In this document: piece after piece, positions 8,345-16,293 of the stretch | Position numbering within the stretch: the stretch's first letter is position 1 | How the letters are laid out: the number at the start of each line of letters is the position of its first letter | Origin: Cellulomonas sp. Leaf395 | GTDB lineage: Bacteria > Actinomycetota > Actinomycetes > Actinomycetales > Cellulomonadaceae | Direction: 5' to 3' | Assembly (NCBI RefSeq): GCF_001424125.1 | Contig: NZ_LMQI01000004.1 | Location: 310,001-374,000, forward strand | DNA length: 64,000 nucleotides | Translations under genes and position numbers: made by a program | The notes under the pieces: model-generated | The model's input: the letters and a program-made list of their open reading frames with translations, nothing else | Database searches by the model: none | Told to the model about the DNA's origin: nothing

Positions 8345-8938
8345 TCACGGCCTCACAGTGGCGGGGAACCCTGTCCAGCGCAGGTCGGGCGGCAGGTGGC
8401 CCAGGTCGTTGAAGATCACGAGCGCGGGCGGCATCGCGGGGCGGTACTCGATGACGGTCAGCGCCGCATTCCCACTCTCCAGGCCGAGCCACCGGGACGG
8501 CGGTGCGTCCAGTGCGTGCCGCACGAGCCAGGCGATCGGGTACGCGTGCGTGACGAGGACCTCGTGCGTGTCGGCATCGACCTCGGTCGTGAACCGGGCG
8601 ACCAGGGCGTCGGCGACGGTACGCCCGGCGGCCGCCTCGGTGTCGTCGTAGCCGTCGAAGAAGCCGAGCCAGGACCGCGGTGTCTCGCTCGGGGCGGGGA
8701 CGTGCGGCACGTGGTCGACCAGCTCCGGCGCCTCGGCGACGGGGACGCCTGGCAGGTGACGGGCGAGCTCGTGGGCGCTGGCGGCGGCGCGGGCGAGCGG
8801 CGAGTGCCACACGGCGTCGACCGGGAGGTGGGCGAGGCGAGCACCCAGCAGGCTCGCCTGCCGGCGACCTGTGTCGGTGAGCTCCCCGAAGGCGTCGGCG
8901 GCGCCGTGGCGGGCGAGGTAGAGGTGTCGAGCTCCCAT
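8345..8938 (-). CDS. Histidine phosphatase family protein
   Basis: A 197-residue phosphoglycerate-mutase-like enzyme. The phosphohistidine motif LYLARHGAAD (RHG at residues 10-12) and the second catalytic His in VLVTHAYPIAWLVRH are present, as is the WHSPLARAAASA phosphate pocket. Substrates of this superfamily range from sugar phosphates to phosphoproteins and cannot be read from sequence. It lies 9 bases downstream of the PEP-utilising gene at 8948-10105 and is probably co-transcribed with it. Confidence 0.87.
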   Translation of the reverse strand: MGARHLYLARHGAADAFGELTDTGRRQASLLGARLAHLPVDAVWHSPLARAAASAHELARHLPGVPVAEAPELVDHVPHVPAPSETPRSWLGFFDGYDDTEAAAGRTVADALVARFTTEVDADTHEVLVTHAYPIAWLVRHALDAPPSRWLGLESGNAALTVIEYRPAMPPALVIFNDLGHLPPDLRWTGFPATVRP

Positions 8939-8947
8939 GACCGGTCC

Positions 8948-10105
8948 TCACTCGTCGATCATCGTGACCGTGCCGGCCGCGCCGTCGATCGCGAGGGTGG
9001 TGGCATCACGCAGGGTCGTCGTCGCGTCCGGGATGCCGAGGACGGCGGGGATGCGCTGTTCGCGAGCGACGATCGCGGCGTGCGACAGCACGCCGCCGGT
9101 CTCGGTGACGACGCCGGCCGCGATGCGCAGCAGGGGCGTCCAGCTCGGGTCGGTCCAGGGGCAGACGAGGATGTCGCCCGGACGCACGCGGGCGAAGTCG
9201 GCGGGGCCGCGGACGACCCGCGCCGGTCCGGTCGCGGTGCCGCTGCTGCACGGTGTGCCGACGAGCGTCGCGGGCGAACCGCTGTGGGCGGGTGACCGTC
9301 GCGCTGGCAGGTCCGCGGTGACCGGCCGGGCCTGCAGGATCCAGGCGTCGCCGTCGACGATCGCCCACTCGATGTCCTGCGCTCCGCCGAGCACGTCGGC
9401 GACGCGTCGCCCGAGCCTCGCGAGCCGGCCGGCGGCGGCGTCGTCGAGCGTCGGACGGCCGCGGTCGGGCCCGGGGACGTCGTTCGTCACCAGCCGCGCG
9501 CCGCGCCGGTCCAGACGGGTCCGCTTGTCGGCGACTGCGCGGGTGATCGTCCCGTCGGCGGCGACGTGGAACGCGTCCGGGGTGACCGTGCCCCCGACGA
9601 CGCTCGGCCCGAGACCCCAGGACGCCTCGATCTCGGTCCCGTCGGCGGGACCGCCGGGGGTGAACATCACCCCGGACACCTCGGCGTCCAGCTGACGCTG
9701 CACGAGGACGGCCATCATCGGCTCGGCGGCGGACGCGTCCCGGTAGGCGACGGCGCGCGGCGAGGACGTCGAGGCCCAGCTGCGTCGGACCGCGTCGGCC
9801 ACCTGGTCGATGCCCTGCACCGCGAGGACGCTGTCGTACTGGCCCGCCGCCGACGTGCTGTCGGTGTCCTCGTCGTCGGCCGACGACCGCACGGCGACCG
9901 GCCCGTCGCCGAGCAGGTCGAGCCCGCGCGCGATCGCCTCGCGCAGGGTGGCGTCGACTATCCGGTCGTCGATCACGGCTCGGTAGACGGCGAACGGGAT
10001 GACGAACCCGTCGGGCACCGGAAGCCCTGCCCGCAGCAGTGCGCCGAGCGTTCCCGCCTTGCCGCCGCAGGTCGGGCTCACGGCGTCGCCGAGGCGCACG
10101 AGCAT
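8948..10105 (-). CDS. Compact PEP/pyruvate-binding phosphotransferase (PPDK/PEP-synthase-like)
   Basis: A 385-residue protein joining the two modules of PEP-utilising phosphotransferases. The N-terminal ATP-grasp/PEP-synthase domain (GGKAGTLGALLRAGLPVPDGFV, VAVRSSADDED, VSGVMFTP, DIEWAIVDGDAWILQARPV) is about 270 residues. The swivelling phosphohistidine domain has GGVLSHAAIVAREQRIPAVLG with the acceptor His. There is no PEP-binding C-terminal TIM barrel, so it is much shorter than PpsA (about 800 residues) or rifampicin phosphotransferase (about 870). The substrate is unknown. It is divergent from an HTH gene. Confidence 0.82.
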   Translation of the reverse strand: MLVRLGDAVSPTCGGKAGTLGALLRAGLPVPDGFVIPFAVYRAVIDDRIVDATLREAIARGLDLLGDGPVAVRSSADDEDTDSTSAAGQYDSVLAVQGIDQVADAVRRSWASTSSPRAVAYRDASAAEPMMAVLVQRQLDAEVSGVMFTPGGPADGTEIEASWGLGPSVVGGTVTPDAFHVAADGTITRAVADKRTRLDRRGARLVTNDVPGPDRGRPTLDDAAAGRLARLGRRVADVLGGAQDIEWAIVDGDAWILQARPVTADLPARRSPAHSGSPATLVGTPCSSGTATGPARVVRGPADFARVRPGDILVCPWTDPSWTPLLRIAAGVVTETGGVLSHAAIVAREQRIPAVLGIPDATTTLRDATTLAIDGAAGTVTMIDE

Positions 10106-10125
10106 CAGGGGTGACCTCTCGACGC

Positions 10126-10145
10126 GTTGACAACGTATTGTTGAC
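10126..10145. promoter_or_regulatory. Promoter/operator region with two GTTGAC repeats
   Basis: GTTGAC occurs at 10126 and 10140, and CAAC/GTTG within it form a short inverted repeat. One TTGACA could be a -35 box for the rightward HTH gene, with TATTGT as a possible -10 for a leaderless transcript starting at the ATG at 10154. This is inferred from spacing only. Confidence 0.35.
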
Positions 10146-10153
10146 TATGCACG

Positions 10154-10558
10154 ATGTGCCGCATGGAGAGCAAGGACGACGCCGGCCGCACGGCGCGAGC
10201 GGACCAGGCGTCGGCCCGGCGTGAGGAGGAAGCCCGCGAGCGTCTGCTCCGCCTGGGAGCCGACGGGCTCGAGGATCGTCCGTGGCGTCCCGCGCCCGTG
10301 CCGGCGTCGGCGGTGGACCTGGTCCAGTTCGCCCTGTGGCGCTCCGCGGAGCTGGGCCCCGACGACATCCTGAGCGCACTGGCGCTGCTGCCCGCCGCAC
10401 GCGCCGAGGTCGACGGACTCGAGGACGGCCTGCTGTTCGTCGCCCGCAGCGCAGGTCTGACATGGGCCGAGATGGCGGACGCCATGGGGTTCAACTCCCG
10501 CCAGGCGTGTCAGCAGCACTACACCAGGCTGACGGCCCGACGGGGGATGGCCTCGTGA
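10154..10558 (+). CDS. Helix-turn-helix regulator, 134 aa
   Basis: The C-terminal third contains a helix-turn-helix, AGLTWAEMADAMGFNSRQACQQHY, of a type common in small actinobacterial regulators. The N-terminal half is charged and helical. ATG codons at 10154 and 10163 are both possible and neither has a clear ribosome site, which fits leaderless initiation. It is divergent from the PEP-utilising gene and overlaps the next gene by GTGA, so the pair probably forms one unit controlling that gene. Confidence 0.7.
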   Translation: MCRMESKDDAGRTARADQASARREEEARERLLRLGADGLEDRPWRPAPVPASAVDLVQFALWRSAELGPDDILSALALLPAARAEVDGLEDGLLFVARSAGLTWAEMADAMGFNSRQACQQHYTRLTARRGMAS

Positions 10559-11190
10559 CCCAGGAGTCCGCCCCCGAGCTGCTGGTGCTGCACGCGGTGC
10601 GCATCGTCGGCTTCGCCGAGGCCCCGGTCATCGCCCGTCGCTTCGGTCTCGACCCGGCCGGCACCGAGGAGCTGCTCCTCGACGCGGAGGCGCGCGGCTG
10701 GGTCACGCACGCATCCTTCGCGGGCCTCGGCGGCTGGTCCGTGACCGAGCGAGGTCGGGCGCAGGACGAGCGCCTGCTGGCGGCCGAGCTCGCCGGCGTG
10801 CACGGGCAGGACGAGGTCCGCGAGGCCTACCGCGCCTTCCTCCCGCTCAACGCTCGCCTGCAGCAGGCCTGCACCGACTGGCAGCTCCGGCCCACCTCCG
10901 ACGACCGGCTGGCCACCAACGACCACTCCGACGTCGAGTGGGATCGCCGCATCCTGGACGAGCTCGCGGCGATCGAGCGCGGCCTGACCCCGCTCGCCGA
11001 GCGGCTCGGAGCACTCCTGGCACGGTTCCAGGGCTACGACACGCGGTTCTCCGCGGCGCGACGACGCGCCCACGCGGGAGAGCACGGCTGGGTCGACCGC
11101 ACCGACGTCGACTCGTGCCATCGCGTCTGGTTCGAGCTCCACGAGGACCTCCTGGCCACGCTCGGGATCGATCGTCACGCGCACCCCTGA
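10555..11190 (+). CDS. Winged-helix regulatory protein partnered with the 10154 HTH gene
   Basis: A 211-residue protein. Residues about 8-75 look like a winged helix (LHAVRIVGFAEAPVIARRF, then GWSVTERGRAQDERLLAAEL, as in MarR-like proteins). The rest is a helical domain with no recognised motif. Proteins of this layout often occur next to PEP/pyruvate-binding genes in actinobacteria, which matches the context here. The GTG start overlaps the upstream stop codon. The ligand is unknown. Confidence 0.6.
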   Translation: MTQESAPELLVLHAVRIVGFAEAPVIARRFGLDPAGTEELLLDAEARGWVTHASFAGLGGWSVTERGRAQDERLLAAELAGVHGQDEVREAYRAFLPLNARLQQACTDWQLRPTSDDRLATNDHSDVEWDRRILDELAAIERGLTPLAERLGALLARFQGYDTRFSAARRRAHAGEHGWVDRTDVDSCHRVWFELHEDLLATLGIDRHAHP

Positions 11191-11304
11191 CCCGGGATCC
11201 GACGGGATGGGCCCGGCTCGGACGGTGGCCTGATCGCAACGGGCAGCGATGATCGGGTCCGTGTGCGCACCGGGACGCCAGAGTGGACGACGAAAGGGGG
11301 CACC

Positions 11305-12174
11305 GTGATCGCCTGGCTCAACCGGCTGGTGGACCTCGTCGAGGAGAGTCTCACCGAGGAGCTCGACGTCGTCCGTCTCGCCGCATCGCTCGGAACCACC
11401 GAGTACCACCTGCGTCGCATGTTCTCCTCGCTCGCCGGGATGCCGCTGTCCGAGTACGTGCGTCGACGCCGCATGACAGTCGCGGCGGCGGAGGTCGTCT
11501 CTGGTTCGAGGGACCTGCTGGGCATCGCCGTGCGCTACGGCTACGGCTCGGCGGAGGCGTTCGGCCGGGCGTTCCAGTCCGTGCACGGCGTCAGCCCGGG
11601 CCAGGCCCGTCGTGACGGTGGCCCCTTCCGCACCCAACCCCGTCTCAGGTTCCGCCTGACCGTCGAAGGAGCAGCCCCCATGGACGTCCGACTCGTCACC
11701 CGACCCGCGTTCCGCCTCGCGGGGCACGCCACCCGCGTCCCGCTCGTGCACCACGGGGCCAACACCGCCATCCAGCAGCACGTCACCTCTCTGGCCCCGC
11801 AGGAGCACCAGCGGCTCAAGGCGCTGGGCGACGCGGAGCCGCAGGGCTTGCTCGCCGTCAGCACCGACCTCGACCCGGACCGCCGGGAAGGCACCGAGCT
11901 GACGTACCTGCACGGCGTGGCTGTCACGGACGCTGTGCAGGTCCCCGACGATCTCGACGTGATCCCGGTCGCGGCCGGCTCCTGGGCCGTCTTCCGCGCG
12001 GCCGGTCCGTACCCGGACACCCTGCAGGCGGTGTGGGCCGCGACGGCGACCGAGTGGTTCCCGTCGAACCCGTGGCGCCTGCGACCCGGCCCCGAGGTGG
12101 TCGCCGTGATCGACCGTGCCGACGACTTCAGCACCGCCACGGTCGAGCTCTGGCTGCCGGTCGAGGAAGGCTGA
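11305..12174 (+). CDS. AraC-type regulator with C-terminal GyrI-like ligand domain
   Basis: A 289-residue protein. Residues 1-105 form the AraC double HTH (LAASLGTTEYHLRRMFSSLAGM and LLGIAVRYGYGSAEAFGRAFQ). Residues from about 130 form a GyrI/SOUL-like small-molecule binding domain (MDVRLVTRPAFRLAGHATRVP, GSWAVFRAAGPYPDTLQAVW). This is the Rob/SoxS-like arrangement for sensing hydrophobic compounds. The GTG start is preceded by AAAGGGGG; an in-frame codon at 11263 would add 14 unlikely residues. No clear partner gene lies adjacent. Confidence 0.87.
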   Translation: MIAWLNRLVDLVEESLTEELDVVRLAASLGTTEYHLRRMFSSLAGMPLSEYVRRRRMTVAAAEVVSGSRDLLGIAVRYGYGSAEAFGRAFQSVHGVSPGQARRDGGPFRTQPRLRFRLTVEGAAPMDVRLVTRPAFRLAGHATRVPLVHHGANTAIQQHVTSLAPQEHQRLKALGDAEPQGLLAVSTDLDPDRREGTELTYLHGVAVTDAVQVPDDLDVIPVAAGSWAVFRAAGPYPDTLQAVWAATATEWFPSNPWRLRPGPEVVAVIDRADDFSTATVELWLPVEEG

Positions 12175-12213
12175 GGCCTGGCCCGACCCGGCCGGGGCCT
12201 CGACCACGTGCGG

Positions 12214-12657
12214 TCAGAGGGAGGCGGCCTGCTGTAGCGCGGCCCGCAGCTCCCGCAAGATGTGCGCCAGCCGGTCCAGGTCCGGCCCGGACAGCAGGGC
12301 GCCGAGGGTCTCTCGGGCGGCGGCCTCGAATGCCGGTTCGGCGCGGTCGACGGCGGTCGAGCCGTCGGCAGTCAGTGACAGCACGGACGAGCGACGGTCC
12401 GCCGGGTCCACGGAACGCCTGCACCAGCCGTGGTCCTCCAGGCGGTCGACAGCCTTGCTGGCCGCGCCGACCGTGATGGAGATCGTCCGCGACACGTCCA
12501 GCACACGGCAGCCAGGCACGTCGCGGATCACGCTGAGCAGCTCGAGCTGGGGCAGCGTGAGTCCGCCGGCTTCCTTGAGGCGAGCATCCACCGCGTTGTA
12601 CAGCCGCGTCTCCACCCGGACGAGGTCGATGAGCATCGACCCTGGATCGACCGCCAT
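12214..12657 (-). CDS. MarR family transcriptional regulator
   Basis: A 147-residue winged-helix repressor. The N-terminal helices include LVRVETRLYNAVDARL, the HTH is CRVLDVSRTISITVGAASKAVDRLE, and the wing RSVDPADRRSSVLSLT has the conserved D-x-R. It is divergent from the carboxylesterase at 12752, and the intergenic region holds a perfect 10-bp inverted repeat with arms 29 bases apart. It probably represses both itself and the esterase until an aromatic or lipophilic ligand binds. Confidence 0.88.
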   Translation of the reverse strand: MAVDPGSMLIDLVRVETRLYNAVDARLKEAGGLTLPQLELLSVIRDVPGCRVLDVSRTISITVGAASKAVDRLEDHGWCRRSVDPADRRSSVLSLTADGSTAVDRAEPAFEAAARETLGALLSGPDLDRLAHILRELRAALQQAASL

Positions 12658-12678
12658 GTCTGACCTCCGGCCTGAAAC

Positions 12679-12727
12679 TAGATTCCTGGGAATGCATCCC
12701 GCGACGAGATGGTTGTTCAGGAATCTA
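12679..12727. promoter_or_regulatory. MarR operator: TAGATTCCTG ... CAGGAATCTA
   Basis: Perfect 10-bp arms at 12679-12688 and 12718-12727 flank a 29-base centre, which itself contains the near-palindrome GGAATGCATCC. The pair lies between divergent marR and esterase starts, so one dimer per arm or looping across the promoters is plausible. Confidence 0.6.
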
Positions 12728-12751
12728 TCTCGCCGCTACCAGGAGGTCAGG

Positions 12752-13651
12752 ATGTCGCAGGACCAGCTCACCGCCATCGACGTCGCCCTGCGCAGCGGGT
12801 TCGCCGAGAACCCGTCCCTCGCCGAGCAACGCGCCGGCTACGAGCAGTTCGCTGCCCGGCCCGTCGAGCGCGACGTGGCGGTCGCCGAGGCCATGCTCGG
12901 CGGCGTCCCAGCGCTGCGGCTCGAGCCGCCGGACGCCACCGGTGCAGCGCTGCTCTACCTGCACGGCGGTGGGTACGTCATCGGTTCCGCCCGCTCGGGC
13001 GCCGGGCTCGCGACCGCTCTGGCCCGCCGCACGGGCGCGGTTGCCTACTCGCTGGACTACCGGTTGGCTCCCGAGCACCCGTTCCCGGCCGCGCTCGAGG
13101 ACGGGATCGCCGCGTACCGGGCGCTGCTCGCCGGGCACGAGGCGGAGCAGGTGGTGGTCGCGGGGGACTCGGCCGGCGCCGGCCTCGCGCTCGCGCTGCT
13201 CGTCTCCGCGAGAGACGAAGGCCTGCCGCAGCCGGCGGCCGTCGCCGCCATGTCACCGTGGGTCGACCTGACGCTCACGGGGGAGAGCCTGCACGCCAAG
13301 GAGGCGGAGGACGCGATCTTCGACGCGGCGGACGTCGCCTCGTCCGCGTCCCGCTACCTCGGCGGGCACGACGCCGCCGACCCCCGCGTCAGCCCGCTGC
13401 TCGCCGACCTGAGCGGGCTGCCCCCGCTGCTCGTCCAGGTGGGGACGAACGAGGTCCTGCTCGATGACGCCACCCGGCTCGCGGCTCGCGCGGCCGCTGC
13501 GCACCTCGACGTGACGCTCGAGGTCGTCGCCCGGGCGCCCCACGTGTTCCAGCACTTCGCCGGTCGGCTGGACGAGGCGGACCGTGCGCTCGACCGCGCA
13601 GGCCGCTTTCTCGCGAGCCACCTGCACGCGCCTCTCCCCACCCGTTCCTGA
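12752..13651 (+). CDS. Alpha/beta hydrolase, hormone-sensitive-lipase family esterase
   Basis: A 299-residue carboxylesterase of family IV. The oxyanion motif HGGG is at residues 71-74 and the nucleophile elbow GDSAG at 138-142 (Ser140). The acid lies in the NEVLLDD region and the His in RAPHVFQHF. Such enzymes hydrolyse short-chain acyl esters. AGGAGG lies 8 bases before the ATG. It is controlled, by inference, by the divergent MarR gene. Confidence 0.9.
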   Translation: MSQDQLTAIDVALRSGFAENPSLAEQRAGYEQFAARPVERDVAVAEAMLGGVPALRLEPPDATGAALLYLHGGGYVIGSARSGAGLATALARRTGAVAYSLDYRLAPEHPFPAALEDGIAAYRALLAGHEAEQVVVAGDSAGAGLALALLVSARDEGLPQPAAVAAMSPWVDLTLTGESLHAKEAEDAIFDAADVASSASRYLGGHDAADPRVSPLLADLSGLPPLLVQVGTNEVLLDDATRLAARAAAAHLDVTLEVVARAPHVFQHFAGRLDEADRALDRAGRFLASHLHAPLPTRS

Positions 13652-13677
13652 GGAGGCGGTGGGCGCCAACCGCTCCT
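13651..13677 (+). terminator. Hairpin after the esterase gene
   Basis: AGGAGGCGGT at 13651-13660 pairs with ACCGCTCCT at 13669-13677, leaving one G bulged, around an 8-base loop. It begins at the stop codon of the esterase. The 200 bases after it, up to 13873, hold nothing recognisable apart from the leader of the next gene. Confidence 0.5.
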
Positions 13678-13873
13678 CCCGTGCACCGCGGTCGCCGCTG
13701 ATGACGCGCCCCGACGTCGCGTGACGGTCTCCGGCCGCCGATGGTCGCCAGCGCCGTCGGCGGACCGGTCCAGACCCTCGACGCCCACGCCAGCCCACCG
13801 CGACGAGGAGCGGGGGACCCTGGACATGCATTCCCCTCGACGCGCGGGCGGTGCGCCTCTAGCGTCCTGAGGC

Positions 13874-14725
13874 GTGCCGACGCAGGTTCCGTCCAGTCCG
13901 CTCCCGCTCGACGACGTTGCCGTCACCTACGTGCACGGCCCTGACTCCCGGCGACACCCCGACGTACCGGCCGGCGAGACCGTCGAGCTGCGGTGGACCA
14001 CCAGCGCGGTCTATCCCGGGACGTCGCGTCGATTCTGGATCCACGTGCCCGCAGGGTACGACCCAGCGCGGCCGGCAGCGCTGATGGTCTTCAACGACGG
14101 CTGGTGGTACCTCGACCCGGCGGGGGAGGTCCGCGGCGGGATCGTCCTCGACAACCTGGTCCGCCGCGGCGACATCCCCTGCACGATCGGCGTCTTCGTC
14201 GACCCCGGGGTCGTCGTCGGGGGCGAGCAGCCGAAGAACCGCAACGTCGAGTACGACGCCTTCGACGACCGCTACGCCACCTTCCTCCTCGACGAGATCG
14301 TCCCGATGGTCACCGCGCTGTACTCCGTCACGGACGATCCTGAGCTCTGGGGCATCTGCGGTGGCAGCAGCGGAGGGAACGCCGCCTTCACGGCCGCATG
14401 GATGCGTCCCGACCGCTTGCGTCGTGTCGTGTGCTCCCTGTCCAGCTTTGCCCAGATGCCTGACGGCAACCCGTACCCGGACCTCGTTGCACGCACGCCT
14501 CGCAAGCCGCTGCGGATCTTCATGCAGGCCGGCCACCGGGACCTGAACTGGAGTGCGCCGACGATGAACTGGCTCGCCGAGAACCTGCGCGTCGCCGCCG
14601 CCCTGGCCGAGGCCGGCTACGACTTCCGGCTCGTCCTCGGCGACGGCGGTCACAGCCCCAACCACGGCGGTGTCCTGCTGCCCGACGCTCTCCGGTGGTC
14701 CCTGGGCTCGGCACCGGGACGGTAG
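13874..14725 (+). CDS. Enterochelin-esterase-like alpha/beta hydrolase
   Basis: A 283-residue cytoplasmic hydrolase of the esterase D/IroE-like group. It has the core strands RRFWIHVPAGYDPARPAALM and DGWWYLD, the nucleophile motif GICGGSSGGNAAF and the terminal His in DGGHSPNHGG. Relatives hydrolyse acyl or siderophore esters; no siderophore genes are nearby, so the substrate is open. It starts with GTG and the upstream ribosome site is weak. Confidence 0.8.
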   Translation: MPTQVPSSPLPLDDVAVTYVHGPDSRRHPDVPAGETVELRWTTSAVYPGTSRRFWIHVPAGYDPARPAALMVFNDGWWYLDPAGEVRGGIVLDNLVRRGDIPCTIGVFVDPGVVVGGEQPKNRNVEYDAFDDRYATFLLDEIVPMVTALYSVTDDPELWGICGGSSGGNAAFTAAWMRPDRLRRVVCSLSSFAQMPDGNPYPDLVARTPRKPLRIFMQAGHRDLNWSAPTMNWLAENLRVAAALAEAGYDFRLVLGDGGHSPNHGGVLLPDALRWSLGSAPGR

Positions 14726-14734
14726 CCCTGGATG

Positions 14735-14929
14735 TCAGGCCAGCAGGCCCAGGTCGTGGAAGTAGTCGGGGTAGGTCTTGGCCACGCAGGCGGGGTCCCG
14801 GACCTGGATGCCGGGGCGGCGCAGCCCGAGCAGCGCCAGGCTCATCGCCATGCGGTGGTCGTCGTAGGTCTCGAACGTGGTCGGCTCCGGGGTGCCGGGG
14901 TGGATGGTGAAGCCGTCGTCGTCCTCGAC
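14735..14929 (-). pseudogene. aroA: C-terminal remnant of 3-phosphoshikimate 1-carboxyvinyltransferase
   Basis: The last 64 codons match the end of EPSP synthase: DGFTIHPGTPEPTTFETYDDHRMAMSL with the catalytic D-D-H-R-M-A-M signature, then LRRPGIQVRDPACVAKTYPDYF. The full enzyme has about 430 residues, so more than 80 percent is missing and the sequence upstream of 14929 no longer resembles AroA. I infer a truncated second copy; the functional aroA must be elsewhere in the genome. Confidence 0.75.
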
Positions 14930-15082
14930 TGCCGGTCGGCATCCGCGTCGCCCTCGACGCGCAAGAGCGGACACTGTCGCTCCTCGAACCGGCGGTACGC
15001 CCGCACGCGACACCGCCACCGGCCGGCTGACCCGCGGCGGCATCCCGGTCCCTGCGACGGGACCGGGATGCCGTGGTCCGCG

Positions 15083-15805
15083 CTACGCGGTGGTGAGGTG
15101 ATCGATCGCCGCGAGGATCACCGCGACGACGGCGTCGGGCTGCGACACCATGACCGAGTGGGACGCGCCGGGAACTTCCTGGATGGCGACCGCTCCGGCG
15201 CGCTCTGCCATGAACCGCAGGCCTTCGACGGGGATGTTCTTGTCGGCGTCGCCGAAGACGAACCACGACGGCAGCGACTTCCAGGCCGGGGTGGCCGCAG
15301 GCTGCGCCTCGCCCAGCGCGAAGTCCCTGATGGGCCGCTGGGTCCGCGCCTGGATCGCGGCCTCGGCGGGTGCGACGTCGGCGGCGAACTGGTTCGGGAA
15401 CAGGTCCCGGTCGACGAAGAGATCGTGGGTGCCGTCCCCGAGTGGGTAGGGCCGCACGGTCTCGCCGAGGGTGCTCCCGGGGAACTGTCCGGTCAGCTGG
15501 AGGGCGTTCTCCCCGTGGTCGGGTGCGAAGGCGGCGACGTAGACCAGACCGACGACCGCGGGATTGTCGACTGCTGCTTCGGTGATGACGGCGCCACCGT
15601 AGGAGTGCCCGACGAGCAGGACCGGTCCGCCGATCCCCTCGACGGCGCTCCGGACGTTCGCGGCGTCGGTGGTGACGCTGCGCAGCGGGTTGGGCGTCGC
15701 GACGACGGCGACTCCTCGCTCGGCGAGCCGGGAGATGACGCCGGACCAGCTGGCGGACTCGGCGAAGGCGCCGTGGACGAGGACGACTGTGGGTGCGGCG
15801 GACAT
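15083..15805 (-). CDS. Alpha/beta hydrolase (salicylate-esterase-like)
   Basis: A 240-residue hydrolase. It begins with VVLVHGAFAESASWSGVI, has the nucleophile elbow VGHSYGGAV, an acid in FGDADKNIP and a His in GASHSVMVSQP. This pattern is common in actinobacterial hydrolases resembling plant methylesterases. It is the third gene of a tightly overlapping operon: the RidA stop and its own ATG share a base. A role in detoxifying small esters is inferred only. Confidence 0.86.
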   Translation of the reverse strand: MSAAPTVVLVHGAFAESASWSGVISRLAERGVAVVATPNPLRSVTTDAANVRSAVEGIGGPVLLVGHSYGGAVITEAAVDNPAVVGLVYVAAFAPDHGENALQLTGQFPGSTLGETVRPYPLGDGTHDLFVDRDLFPNQFAADVAPAEAAIQARTQRPIRDFALGEAQPAATPAWKSLPSWFVFGDADKNIPVEGLRFMAERAGAVAIQEVPGASHSVMVSQPDAVVAVILAAIDHLTTA

Positions 15806-16293
15806 CAGTTCTCCAGTGAGGTGAGGGGTGACGAAACTTCGACGATGAGCTCGATCTCGACGGGCGAGTCGAGCGGCAGGGTGGCGACGCCGACCGCGCT
15901 GCGGGCGTGCACGCCCGCGTCCCCGAAGATGGCGGCGAGGACGGTCGACGCTCCGTCGACGACGCCCGGCTGCGAGGTGAATCCGGGGTCGGACGCGACG
16001 AAGCCGACGACCTTGACGATGCGTACGACCCGGTCGAGGGAGCCCACCACCTCGGCCACGGCCGACAGGGCGTTGAGGGCGGCCGTGCGGGCGCACTCCT
16101 TCGCGTCCTCGGCGCTCACGTCCGCCCCGACCTTGCCGACGACGGGGAGCGCCCCGTCGACGAACGGGAGCTGCCCCGCGGTGAACACGAGGTTGCCGCT
16201 GGCCACGGCCGGTACGTAGGCGCCGGCAGGGGACGGCGAGCGGTGGGGGATCGCGATGCCCAGCTCCGTCAGGCGCGCCTCGATGTCGGCCAT
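15805..16293 (-). CDS. RidA/YjgF family protein
   Basis: A 162-residue member of the YjgF/RidA superfamily, which deaminates reactive enamine/imine intermediates. It shows SPSPAGAYVPAVASGNLVFTAGQ, ARTAALNALSAVAEVVGSLDRVVR and the terminal VEIELIVEV. The Arg that binds the carboxylate in classical RidA lies in a less conserved segment here, so this is more likely one of the longer subgroup proteins. It overlaps both neighbours by one base, implying translational coupling. Confidence 0.85.
   Translation of the reverse strand: MADIEARLTELGIAIPHRSPSPAGAYVPAVASGNLVFTAGQLPFVDGALPVVGKVGADVSAEDAKECARTAALNALSAVAEVVGSLDRVVRIVKVVGFVASDPGFTSQPGVVDGASTVLAAIFGDAGVHARSAVGVATLPLDSPVEIELIVEVSSPLTSLEN

Noticed and set aside
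8310..8345. Direct repeat of CTGTTTCAGA-like words upstream of the PL3 gene
   Set aside because: Only two short imperfect copies, with no symmetry; not convincing as an operator.
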